From a bacterium (lineage in GTDB: Bacteria > UBA9089 > CG2-30-40-21), in NCBI GenBank assembly GCA_018814245.1, contig JAHIZN010000135.1, positions 1-14,476 of the forward strand: a stretch of 14,476 nucleotides of DNA, in the 5' to 3' direction. Positions within the stretch are counted from its first letter, which is position 1. Each line of letters opens with the position of its first letter. Of the stretch, positions 5,736 to 12,034 are shown in pieces. Position numbers and translations under genes: made by a program. Under the pieces are notes generated by a model, which was not told the origin of the DNA, did no database searches, and saw only the letters and a list, made by a program, of their open reading frames with translations.

Positions 5736-5885
5736 CAGGCTGTTACGGAATGGATAATCAGCGTTAACACAATACCGCATAGAGTCCTTCCTTTCGGAAG
5801 GACTCCAGAATATAGTGCCTGCTGATGAGATTAGCACAACATACTGTATGACTCTCGTGTCGAATTCCCATTCCGTAACAGCCTG
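5736..5885. repeat. Nested palindromic element of about 150 bp (MITE-like or structured RNA)
   Basis: CAGGCTGTTACGGAATGG at 5736-5753 and its exact complement at 5868-5885 form 18-bp terminal inverted repeats, extendable outwards with one mismatch. At the centre, GAGTCCTTCC, a TTTC loop and GGAAGGACTC (about 5782-5805) form a perfect 10-bp stem. ATCAGC near 5757 and GCTGAT near 5821 give an intermediate pairing. No open frame of useful size lies inside. It sits between the convergent ends of lemA and the beta-helix gene, so it could also end transcription from both sides. Confidence 0.65.
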
Positions 5886-5895
5886 ACGACAGTAG

Positions 5896-6696
5896 TTATG
5901 AATGTTTTATGCTTGACCCGGACGAATAATATCCACTCTTTACAGAAACACATGGATAAACCATGCTTGCCTTACCGAGGATTGTGCCGGGGTTTGTTAC
6001 AGAGTTGCACCCTGTTTCCACCCTGTCTCCCATGATAGCACCAAACTTCCGTATTCCTGTGTCATGGATCATGCCATTAATCTTAATACTTATATTGGAA
6101 TCAATCAACTTAAGATTTGCCAGCTTTGTTCCTGCCCCAAGATTAACATTATTTCCCAGTATACTGTCACCAATGTAGGCAAAGTGCCCTGCCTTGGCAT
6201 CATTCAGCATAACGCTGGTTTTCATCTCTGTGGTATGTCCAACCACACATCTGTCACCAACAATACATCCACCACGAATATATGCACCCTGTCGTACCTC
6301 TGTGTTTTTACCTATAATTGTTGGTCCCTTGATCAATGCCCCGGGTTCGATAACCGTACCCTGTCCTATGGATATTTGATCATCAAACAAGCATACCCCT
6401 GCATACAGCACCGTTGCCCCAAGCAACTCCTGTCCATCCTTAAAGACCCTGAATCTGCCCTTGGCTGTGTCCCCTGGTGATAACTCAAACCCATTATCTA
6501 ATATTTCACCCTGATACAACACATAGGTCTTGTTCAAAACATCTCCTGTTATACGGAGTTTAGTGATATTGGGGGTAAGTACAGACTGAATATATCCGGA
6601 TATCTTACTTAATGCCTCCCAGACATACTCGCAGCCATTAAATAATTCACGGTGTTCAAAATCAGTCAGATCAAAAAGATCATCGGGTGTCAGCAT
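5896..6696 (-). CDS. Left-handed beta-helix acyltransferase/nucleotidyltransferase-like protein (GlmU-type C-terminal domain)
   Basis: A protein of 266 residues. The first 90 or so residues form a small mixed domain (FEHRELFNGCEYVWEALSKI). From about residue 105 hexapeptide repeats build a left-handed beta-helix: GQGTVIEPGALIKGPTIIG, EVRQGAYIRGGCIVGD, then VVGHTTEMKTSVMLNDAKAG, IGDSILGNNVNLGAG and GDRVETGCNSVTNPGTILG. The VGH...E.K.S...AKAGH..YIGDS pattern is that of GlmU and related sugar-phosphate acetyltransferases. The N-terminal Rossmann nucleotidyltransferase domain of full GlmU is absent, so the protein probably acts on a sugar or nucleotide-sugar made elsewhere. I chose ATG 6696 because GGAG stands just upstream; a TTG at 6708 would overlap it. 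Complete; the exact substrate is unknown. Confidence 0.8.
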   Translation of the reverse strand: MLTPDDLFDLTDFEHRELFNGCEYVWEALSKISGYIQSVLTPNITKLRITGDVLNKTYVLYQGEILDNGFELSPGDTAKGRFRVFKDGQELLGATVLYAGVCLFDDQISIGQGTVIEPGALIKGPTIIGKNTEVRQGAYIRGGCIVGDRCVVGHTTEMKTSVMLNDAKAGHFAYIGDSILGNNVNLGAGTKLANLKLIDSNISIKINGMIHDTGIRKFGAIMGDRVETGCNSVTNPGTILGKASMVYPCVSVKSGYYSSGSSIKHS

Positions 6697-6794
6697 TTTT
6701 TTCTCCAATTATTGTATGTCAGGCTGTGCGAAAAATCGCTTTTCATGATAATTGCTCTATTAGTTCTGAGACATTTGAATTTGTAGGTAAGACG

Positions 6795-6820
6795 AGGGGC
6801 AGACACGGGAGACTGCCCCT
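6795..6820. repeat. GGGCAG hairpin repeat, copy 1
   Basis: AGGGGCAG (6795-6802) pairs with CTGCCCCT (6813-6820) across a 10-nt loop. It is related to the hairpins at 10876-10897 and 12861-12882. It lies in the 196-bp gap between yajC and the beta-helix gene, which otherwise shows no gene. Confidence 0.6.
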
Positions 6821-6892
6821 ACGGCATTGGAATCCCCCACTGATGTGGAGCTCTTTGTGGCCTCTGTGGCAAACAATTTTTTGAACCATGCC

Positions 6893-7249
6893 TTATTTTG
6901 CCTGTGGCTTTGTTGCATCTATCTGATTTTTTTTCAAGGTTACTGTTGATTTAGAGAAATCCATTATTACATTTTGAGCAACCTTAATCTTGCAGATATC
7001 ATCCTGAACCTCAACAATGGTTCCGTGAATGCCGGATGCAGTAATTACATTATCTCCTTTAACAAGATTTTTCAACATCTCTTTGTGTACCTTTCTTTCC
7101 TTTTGCTGAGGACGAATCAAAAGGAAGTAAAAAACAACAAATATCAACAATAATGGTACCATAGAACCAATTCCGCCGCCAACACCAGCTGGTGGGCAGG
7201 CAGGTGCAGCACTGTCTGCATAAGCTAAACCTATCACAAACGCTATCAT
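6893..7249 (-). CDS. yajC: YajC, Sec translocase accessory subunit
   Basis: A protein of 118 residues. After a short hydrophobic N-terminus with small residues (ADSAAPACPPAGVGGG) comes the single membrane segment MVPLLLIFVVFYFLLIRPQQ at about residues 30-49, ending in the RPQQK signature of YajC. A small soluble domain follows (KVHKEMLKNLVKGDNVITAS, then GIHGTIVEVQDD), with the typical G-x-G-TIV turn. YajC associates with SecDF and the SecYEG channel in the inner membrane. The usual secD and secF neighbours are not in the window; a beta-helix gene lies downstream and a LysM gene upstream. GGAGGT just before the ATG supports the start. Confidence 0.95.
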   Translation of the reverse strand: MIAFVIGLAYADSAAPACPPAGVGGGIGSMVPLLLIFVVFYFLLIRPQQKERKVHKEMLKNLVKGDNVITASGIHGTIVEVQDDICKIKVAQNVIMDFSKSTVTLKKNQIDATKPQAK

Positions 7250-7292
7250 AAACTACCTCCATTTAATATATACTATTGGTAACTACTCAGAT

Positions 7293-7327
7293 ATTCAGAA
7301 TACAGAATTCAGGAGTCAGAATACAGA
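7293..7327 (-). repeat. Heptanucleotide tandem repeat (5 units, reverse orientation)
   Basis: The units ATTCAGA, ATACAGA, ATTCAGG, AGTCAGA and ATACAGA follow each other without gaps. Their complement matches the CTGACTC/CTGTATT units at 7601 and 10926. It lies just upstream of yajC, at the left side of MITE copy B. The gap 7250-7711 holds only this array, the MITE, the array at 7601, a GTAGGGGCAAATAATT fragment near 7341 and weak repeat-like text near 7660-7700. Confidence 0.75.
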
Positions 7328-7392
7328 ATAGCCCCAGAGCTGGTAGGGGCAAATAATTATTCAACCTGTGCAATTAGAAATCACCACTTGTT

Positions 7393-7529
7393 TACAGAGA
7401 AAGAGCCACAAAGGGTGTAAACATCTTAAGGGAAAATAATTGCAGCGAAACAGGAGTAATTGCAAATGAGAAGAGTCGTTGACAAGTGTTCATCGATAGA
7501 TTTACACCCTTTGTGGTTCTTTCTCTGTA
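7393..7529 (+). mobile_element. MITE-like element, copy B (complete, 137 bp)
   Basis: Terminal inverted repeats of 29 bp, 7393-7421 (TACAGAGAAAG..CCACAAAG and GGTGTAAA) and 7501-7529, differ at one base. The interior holds AAAATAATTGCAGCGAAAC, GTAATTGCAAATGAGAAGA and CGTTGACAAG, conserved in copies A and C. There is no open frame of note, so it must depend on a transposase elsewhere. The ends are TA, but one copy cannot settle whether TA is a target duplication. Confidence 0.8.
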
Positions 7530-7600
7530 TCTGTATTCTTGCTATCTGAGTATTTCAACCTCCTGAAATTGCCACAGGATATTGAGCAGTTACTCTTATT

Positions 7601-7628
7601 CTGACTCCTGACTCCTGACTCCTGACTT
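7601..7628 (+). repeat. Heptanucleotide tandem repeat (4 units)
   Basis: CTGACTC three times, then CTGACTT, followed by CTGTATTC. With the reverse array at 7293 it forms an inverted pair around MITE copy B. Confidence 0.75.
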
Positions 7629-7711
7629 CTGTATTCTTGCTGCCTGAACAGTTACACATTTCTTTATCTTTCCGTGTATCACTGTGCCTCCGTGATAAAT
7701 TTAATTGTATA

Positions 7712-8365
7712 TTATTTTACTACCTCAGAGGCAATTACACCAGAAACAACAGCAAAGCCAATAAAATAACTCACCCCCTTAGCAAAGTTGTTCTGCTTCT
7801 GGAGCTGAGCTATCTCCTGCTTTTGAGCATCAACCGTTGCTTCAAGCTCTGCTAACTTTATCTGAAGCTCTCCAATAGCACTGGCAAGCATTCTGCACTC
7901 TTCTTCTTTTTTCCCAAGCTCTACTTGAAGTCGATACAATTCCTCTTCTTTTTGAGAAATAAGGGCAGACACATCCTTCTCAGCCTGAGCAGCCTTTTCC
8001 TGAAGCTCTATCATCTCTTCTTTAAGGTTAATTATCTTTTTTATTTTATCCTTTTTTTCACCAACCAAGTCATTTAGCCTTGTTTGTAAAACATTATCTA
8101 ATTTTTTGGCATCAGGATAGCCAACGGCTAATTTTTCTCCCGGATATATCCAGTGTGGGTTGGTAAAGACATTGTACTTCTTAAAGTTTGGCCATATAAC
8201 AGGATTATTATAGTATTTGCTTGATAAATCCCAAAGGGTATCCCCTTTCTTAATGATAATTGCTTTGGCGTTTTTATCCTTAACCCGTATTTTTGCCTCA
8301 AGAAAAGTTGGCTGTGGCATAATCATAACAAATGTAAGCAATATTAACCAAAACCATTTCTTCAT
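7712..8365 (-). CDS. LysM domain, coiled-coil envelope protein with C-terminal membrane segment
   Basis: A protein of 217 residues. Residues 1-24 form a signal peptide or N-terminal anchor (KKWFWLILLTFVMIMPQPTF). A LysM domain at about 36-81 (IIIKKGDTLWDLSSKYYNNP, then WPNFKKYN and IYPGEKLAV) would bind peptidoglycan; the W-P-x-I/F and IYPG motifs are those of tail-assembly and FimV-like LysM domains. A long coiled coil at about 98-193 follows, rich in E, K and L, and then a hydrophobic segment at 197-214 (GVSYFIGFAVVSGVIASEVV). It probably links cell wall and membrane. The ATG at 8365 has AGGAGG upstream; the longer frame from 8392 has none. The function beyond wall binding is unknown. Confidence 0.85.
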   Translation of the reverse strand: MKKWFWLILLTFVMIMPQPTFLEAKIRVKDKNAKAIIIKKGDTLWDLSSKYYNNPVIWPNFKKYNVFTNPHWIYPGEKLAVGYPDAKKLDNVLQTRLNDLVGEKKDKIKKIINLKEEMIELQEKAAQAEKDVSALISQKEEELYRLQVELGKKEEECRMLASAIGELQIKLAELEATVDAQKQEIAQLQKQNNFAKGVSYFIGFAVVSGVIASEVVK

Positions 8366-8394
8366 GATCCCCCTCCTTTTTATTAAACGCACAT

Positions 8395-8637
8395 GCCAGT
8401 AGCAAGTGCAACATTATTTCTGTTATATTATCAACTGATAATTGGGGATAGTGACCTATATCGTGTCAATCTCATTTACAGATGGAAAGAACCACAAAGG
8501 GTGTAACCCCTTAAGATGCAACCTCTTGTCAATAGTTCTTCTCATTTGCAATTATCTTATTATCGCTCGCAATTATTTTCCCTAAGTGTTTACACCCTTT
8601 GTGGTTCTTCTCCTTTCTGTTGCACTTGCTACTGGCT
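8395..8637. repeat. 19-bp perfect inverted repeat enclosing MITE copy C
   Basis: GCCAGTAGCAAGTGCAACA at 8395-8413 is the exact complement of 8619-8637. MITE copy C (8478-8620) lies inside, touching the right arm. The right-arm text GTTGCACTTGCTACT also follows MITE copy A at about 4868-4882, so it travels with the right end of the element. Confidence 0.7.
8478..8620 (-). mobile_element. MITE-like element, copy C (complete, inverted relative to copy B)
   Basis: The left end ACAGATGGAAAGAACCACAA and right end TTACACCCTTTGTGGTTCTT (8590-8609, extended by CTCCTTTCTGT) are the family's terminal repeats. Read on the - strand, the interior has AATAATTGCGAGCGATAATA, TAATTGCAAATGAGAAGA and TATTGACAAGAGG in the same order as copy B. 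Most of the gap 8366-8704 is this element plus the repeat around it; nothing else is visible there. Confidence 0.8.
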
Positions 8638-8651
8638 AACAAGAAACTATC

Positions 8652-8745
8652 CACAGATTTCACAGATGAATATAGAGAAAATAGAGGAAATGGCAATACT
8701 CTCTTTATATGTCTCTACTCTCTTTCTTAATCTGTGCAATCTGTG
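8652..8745. repeat. CACAGATT-type inverted repeat overlapping the 3' end of lgt
   Basis: CACAGATTTCACAGATGA (8652-8669) pairs with 8728-8745 (complement CACAGATTGCACAGATTA), 16 of 18 positions matching. The right arm lies inside the last codons of lgt. The element looks like a dispersed intergenic repeat that has become part of the gene. Confidence 0.6.
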
Positions 8746-9484
8746 TATTCTCTTTCTGTTTTGCCTTTATCCATAACACCACCCCACATATTCCTAAAAG
8801 TACACTTATCAATTGAGCTCCGGTAAGCCCGAGAAAAACAGAGGCAGAGTCTCCTCGCCAATACTCAATCACAAAGCGAAATAAGGCATGAAGTATGAGG
8901 TACAAGGAACAGATTTTTCCGGTAAACCCTGGTTTTATCATGGAAAGGATTATAAAGACAATTACATTTGCAACTGAGAGATATATTTGTGTTGGATGAA
9001 CAACAACACTACCAGCAGGAGCATCCTCTGGAAAGCATATACCCCATGGAGGGCTTGTTGGCCTCCCATAACAGCACCCATGTAAAAAACATCCAATTCG
9101 TCCAATTGCCTCACCAATGGCTATAGATGGACCAAAGATGTCAGCTATTTTCAGCACAGGCAATTTATGTCTTCGCAGATACCATATCCCGACAGTTATA
9201 GCAAGGATAAATCCCCCATAAAACACAAAACCTGTTCTGGAAAACACAATTTCTGCAGGGTGTTTTATATACCACTCAAGGTTGTCCATTATATAAAAAA
9301 GCCTTGCTCCAACAAGGGATGAGATCAATAGATAAACACCCAGATCTACAATAATCTTTGACTCTATCCCTGAACAAGCAGCCTTTTTTTGTGCCAGATA
9401 TATTCCTGTCACAAAGGCTGCGGCAAATATTATACCATAAGAATAAATAGTTATATGCCCAATACTAAAGAGAATAGGATGCAT
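8705..9484 (-). CDS. lgt: Prolipoprotein diacylglyceryl transferase
   Basis: A polytopic membrane protein of 259 residues that transfers diacylglycerol from phosphatidylglycerol to the lipobox cysteine, the first step of lipoprotein maturation. It opens MHPILFSIGHITIYSYG, the usual Lgt start. The signature GEAIGRIGCFLHGCCYG (about residues 124-140) contains the essential Arg of the G-x-R-x-G motif; the usual Asn after it is replaced by Cys. HPTQIY (163-168) and LFRFVIEYWRGD (201-212) follow as in the family. ATG 9484 has AGGAG seven bases before it, preferred over ATG 9499. The last ten or so residues (ENTQIAQIKKESRDI) are encoded by a repeat. The neighbour upstream is lspA, the next enzyme of the pathway. 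Confidence 0.95.
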   Translation of the reverse strand: MHPILFSIGHITIYSYGIIFAAAFVTGIYLAQKKAACSGIESKIIVDLGVYLLISSLVGARLFYIMDNLEWYIKHPAEIVFSRTGFVFYGGFILAITVGIWYLRRHKLPVLKIADIFGPSIAIGEAIGRIGCFLHGCCYGRPTSPPWGICFPEDAPAGSVVVHPTQIYLSVANVIVFIILSMIKPGFTGKICSLYLILHALFRFVIEYWRGDSASVFLGLTGAQLISVLLGICGVVLWIKAKQKENTQIAQIKKESRDI

Positions 9485-9542
9485 TTTCTTCTCCTGCATT
9501 TATAGAATTATAGGGGTTCAAATTTTGTTTCCCTACTTATTC

Positions 9543-10004
9543 TTATGATTTTTTCTTTGTTTGCATAAAATCTATAAAGGTCATCCCCACACCTATACAA
9601 ATCATAGAATCTGCCAGATTAAATGCCGGCCAGCGATGGTTCAGATAACCTATATCAATAAAATCAATCACGCTGCCAAATGCTATTCTATCCCAGAGGT
9701 TTCCCAATGCCCCACCAAGAATAAATCCTATAGCTATTTGAAGCCATAGATTATTTTTAGAGATACTCTTCCAAAAATATAACAAAATACAAACAATAAT
9801 AATAGTTGTAACAATAAAAAAGTTTTTATAAGCAGGAAACAATCCAAAAGCTATCCCCTGATTTTTGATATAGGAGAGACAACAAAAATCATGCCATATA
9901 GATATGCTTTCTCCTTCCTTCATAGCAGACAGAACAAAAAACTTGGTTATCCTATCCAAAATAACCACAATAACCATAACCCCAAAGGGTAATATCCTTA
10001 CCAT
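9543..10004 (-). CDS. lspA: Lipoprotein signal peptidase (signal peptidase II)
   Basis: An inner-membrane aspartyl protease of 153 residues that cuts the signal peptide from diacylglyceryl-modified prolipoproteins. It has four hydrophobic segments, the first with ILDRITKFFV. The family motifs are IKNQGIAFGLF (N-x-G-x-AFG), GGALGNLWDRI (about 98-107), SVIDFIDI with Asp114, and WPAFNLADS with Asp132; the last two supply the catalytic pair. I chose ATG 10004, preceded by GGGAGGGGAG; ATG 10028 has no ribosome binding site. lgt lies 58 bases downstream on the same strand, so the first two steps of lipoprotein processing are probably cotranscribed. Confidence 0.96.
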   Translation of the reverse strand: MVRILPFGVMVIVVILDRITKFFVLSAMKEGESISIWHDFCCLSYIKNQGIAFGLFPAYKNFFIVTTIIIVCILLYFWKSISKNNLWLQIAIGFILGGALGNLWDRIAFGSVIDFIDIGYLNHRWPAFNLADSMICIGVGMTFIDFMQTKKKS

Positions 10005-10033
10005 CTCCCCTCCCAAGAAAGTAAGCATTCAGT

Positions 10034-10108
10034 TATCAGCTGTCAGCTCAAAATCCCTGTTAGAATGTCTTGAGTTTCCTTGCTTTAACTAACTGCTGAC
10101 TGCTGATA
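10034..10108. repeat. TATCAGC inverted repeat between lspA and the DksA-like gene
   Basis: TATCAGCTGTCAGC (10034-10047) pairs with GCTGACTGCTGATA (10095-10108) with a single mismatch, around a 47-nt loop. It fills most of the 123-bp gap between the two genes. No T-run follows; it looks like another dispersed intergenic repeat. Confidence 0.55.
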
Positions 10109-10127
10109 CCTGAACACTTGTATCTGT

Positions 10128-10514
10128 TTACCTGTCATTCTTTTTATTGTTACTCTTTTTTGTCTTACACTCAATACACAGACATGCAGTTGGCATTGCA
10201 TCCAATCGAGCATCAGATATTTCTTTCCGGCATTCTTCGCATATCCCATAACTTCCTTGTTCAATTCGATACAGGGCTTCATTTATTGTAATCAGGGTAT
10301 TGCTGAGATTTGAAAGAATAGCAATATTCTTTTCCTTTTCATATGTATCAGTAGCCATATCTGCCGGATGCAGGGAATATGCAGAAAGGTCACCTGATTC
10401 ATCCTTTTGAGAATTATGCAGATAATCTGCCTCTAATTCTTTCTTCTCTACAAGATGAGATTCTTGAAGCTCCATAAGTTTTTCCCGATATAGAGCCAAT
10501 TTTTCTTTTTCCAT
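10128..10514 (-). CDS. TraR/DksA family zinc-finger protein
   Basis: A protein of 128 residues with a charged N-terminal coiled coil (about 1-35), then DESGDLSAYSLHPADMATDT and a helix to about residue 86. The C-terminal zinc finger uses Cys92, Cys95, Cys113 and Cys116 (YGICEECRKEI and ACLCIEC), the C4 finger of the TraR/DksA family. Members bind the secondary channel of RNA polymerase; the exact target of this subgroup, which resembles YteA of Firmicutes, is less clear. The acidic DxxDxA tip of true DksA is not obvious, so I avoid the dksA symbol. AAGGAGGT precedes the ATG. A sigma70-type promoter lies about 75 bases upstream, so this gene probably leads the lspA-lgt transcript. Confidence 0.88.
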   Translation of the reverse strand: MEKEKLALYREKLMELQESHLVEKKELEADYLHNSQKDESGDLSAYSLHPADMATDTYEKEKNIAILSNLSNTLITINEALYRIEQGSYGICEECRKEISDARLDAMPTACLCIECKTKKSNNKKNDR

Positions 10515-10589
10515 GATATTGTACCTCCTTATTTTAAGTAGCTATGACTGGCGATTATCTTCCTCTGTTCCTTATTCATAGATTATTAT

Positions 10590-10618
10590 AGTATACTCAA
10601 GAAATTACATTTTGTCTA
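10590..10618 (-). promoter_or_regulatory. Sigma70-type promoter for the TraR/DksA-lspA-lgt block
   Basis: On the - strand, TAGACA (10613-10618) and TATACT (10590-10595) are separated by exactly 17 bases; an overlapping TATAAT lies just downstream. The distance to the start codon is about 75 bases. No other promoter of this quality is seen before the gene. Confidence 0.6.
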
Positions 10619-10722
10619 CAATTATTTTTAGGTATCTGTATAATATTTTCTGTAACTGTTTATTTAATCGGTTTTCTTGAGCCAACTCACTGACTTAATT
10701 ATTGAGCATCAATAATAATCTC

Positions 10723-10751
10723 TTGACAAATCGAGTATTCTGTGGTATATT
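10723..10751 (+). promoter_or_regulatory. Near-consensus sigma70 promoter
   Basis: TTGACA (10723-10728) and TATATT (10746-10751) are separated by exactly 17 bases, one mismatch from consensus in the -10. It is divergent from the promoter at 10590-10618. The first gene downstream is the truncated frame at 10804; the hydB start is 246 bases beyond the -10 and could still be served. The gap 10515-10996 otherwise holds that frame, a hairpin repeat and a heptad array. Confidence 0.65.
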
Positions 10752-10803
10752 ACAAAAACATTGAATGGAATTTTAGTGTAGCAATGATAAGCAGGAAAAA
10801 TAA

Positions 10804-10929
10804 ATGGCTAAAGGCAAGACTGCAAGAGAAAAGCTGGAAGCAACTGATACGCTTACCTATTCATTAAGCTTGTCAGGGCAGACACACAGGTCTGCCCCTA
10901 CTGACTGTAGGCAAATTTTCCTATTCTGA
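10804..10929 (+). pseudogene. Truncated gene start, 41 codons
   Basis: ATG at 10804 opens MAKGKTAREKLEATDTLTYS, a basic then acidic helical start that reads like a genuine N-terminus. After about residue 22 the frame runs through the GGGCAGAC hairpin repeat (10876-10897) and stops in the heptad array, so the remaining residues (SGQTHRSAPTDCRQIFLF) are repeat-encoded. The opening reminds me of small MGMT-family (alkyltransferase-like) proteins, but this is too short to trust. The strong promoter 53 bases upstream suggests that a complete gene once stood here. AGGAAAAA before the ATG is a weak ribosome binding site. Confidence 0.4.
10876..10897. repeat. GGGCAGAC hairpin repeat, copy 2
   Basis: GGGCAGAC (10876-10883) pairs with GTCTGCCC (10890-10897) around a 6-nt loop. 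It is the inverse-orientation partner of the hairpin at 12861-12882, so the two copies flank the hydB-hydG pair. Confidence 0.7.
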
Positions 10930-10974
10930 CTCCTGACTCCTGACTCCTGTATTCTGTATTCTGTATCCTGCATT
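10926..10974 (+). repeat. Heptanucleotide tandem repeat (7 units)
   Basis: Three CTGACTC, two CTGTATT, one CTGTATC and one CTGCATT follow without gaps, 49 bases in all. It ends 22 bases before the hydB start codon, so it lies in the leader of that gene. Confidence 0.8.
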
Positions 10975-10996
10975 CTAATCTGTGTGGTTATAAAAC

Positions 10997-12034
10997 ATGA
11001 AATTTCTGAAATTACCAACAAATAATCTTCATGAATTTATATTAAATCTAAGAAAGATTGGTGAGGTTCATATACCCATCAAAAAAGGAGAAAAATCATT
11101 TGTCTTTCGAAAGACAAATGAGCCTGAAGATATTTCTAAGATACAGCTTGATTACCACAGAACCATCCTTCCATTAAAGAAATATTTTTATCATCCCACA
11201 GAAACCATGTTTGAATTTTCTAAAACTGGATTTGTCCAGCCCGAACAATCATCTGATGTCCATGATATTATCTTTGGGGTACATGCCTGTGATATTCATG
11301 GTGTTCTTACTCTGGATCTTGTCTTTTCCGGAAAATATCGCGATGATTATTATTTCAACAGAAGAAAGAATGTTTCTCTGATTGGGCTGAGTTGTATGCC
11401 TGATGAATTTTGTTTCTGTAATTCTATGGCTACAGATTATGTAGAGATTGGTTTTGACCTGTTTCTTTCCGAGATACCGGGTGCTTACATAGTCAGGATT
11501 GGTACAAGCAAGGGTGATGATATGCTGAACCTCTCCGGTCCATTGCTTGAAGAAATAACCCATAATGATATTGATGCTCACAAAGAGTATTCCCTTGCAA
11601 GGAAAAAGGCATTCAAAAGGTTTCTTGATATCCGAAATCTGCCAGAGATTATGGATCTGGAGTACGAAAGCAATCTGTGGGATGAATTGGGTAATAGATG
11701 TACCAGCTGCGGGACATGTTCCATGGTTTGCCCTACATGCTATTGCTATAGGATATTTGACGATATTAACATGGATATGGAATCAGGCAAGAGACGGCGG
11801 CAATGGGATTGCTGCTTGTTTCGGGATCATGCTATGGTAGCCGGGGGACACAACTTTAGACAAAGCCGTTCAGACAGGTTTAAGCATAGGTGGCTGCATA
11901 AACAACAGTCGTTTGCCGGCGTTTTTGGAAGACCAAGCTGCGTTGGCTGTGGAAGGTGCATTGAGGCTTGCCCGGCTAAAATAGATATTGTGGCTGAATC
12001 CAATAAGATTCAGGGAGCAAAAAATAATGACTAA
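10997..12034 (+). CDS. hydB: Sulfhydrogenase/NiFe hydrogenase beta subunit (HydB-like 4Fe-4S protein)
   Basis: A protein of 345 residues that passes electrons between a flavin subunit and the catalytic part of a cytosolic hydrogenase. The N-terminal two thirds have the family motifs IIFGVHACDIHGVLTLDLVF and GLSCMPDEFCFCN (about 91-141). Two 4Fe-4S ferredoxin motifs follow: Cys235, 238, 241, 245 (RCTSCGTCSMVCPTC) and Cys315, 318, 321, 325 (SCVGCGRCIEACPA). Between them RRQWDCCLFRDHAMVAGGHN matches the archaeal and bacterial sulfhydrogenase beta subunit as I remember it, better than AsrA of sulfite reductase. It overlaps hydG by eight bases. There is no clear ribosome binding site; a heptad array lies directly upstream. 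The catalytic subunits (hydD, hydA) are not in the window. Confidence 0.82.
   Translation: MKFLKLPTNNLHEFILNLRKIGEVHIPIKKGEKSFVFRKTNEPEDISKIQLDYHRTILPLKKYFYHPTETMFEFSKTGFVQPEQSSDVHDIIFGVHACDIHGVLTLDLVFSGKYRDDYYFNRRKNVSLIGLSCMPDEFCFCNSMATDYVEIGFDLFLSEIPGAYIVRIGTSKGDDMLNLSGPLLEEITHNDIDAHKEYSLARKKAFKRFLDIRNLPEIMDLEYESNLWDELGNRCTSCGTCSMVCPTCYCYRIFDDINMDMESGKRRRQWDCCLFRDHAMVAGGHNFRQSRSDRFKHRWLHKQQSFAGVFGRPSCVGCGRCIEACPAKIDIVAESNKIQGAKNND

Noticed and set aside
6064..6480. + strand open frame of 138 codons opposite the beta-helix gene
   Set aside because: Antisense shadow; the - strand gene has regular hexapeptide repeats.
7293..7628. CRISPR array from the repeated short units
   Set aside because: Units are 7 bases, directly abutting, without spacers of constant length; no cas genes.
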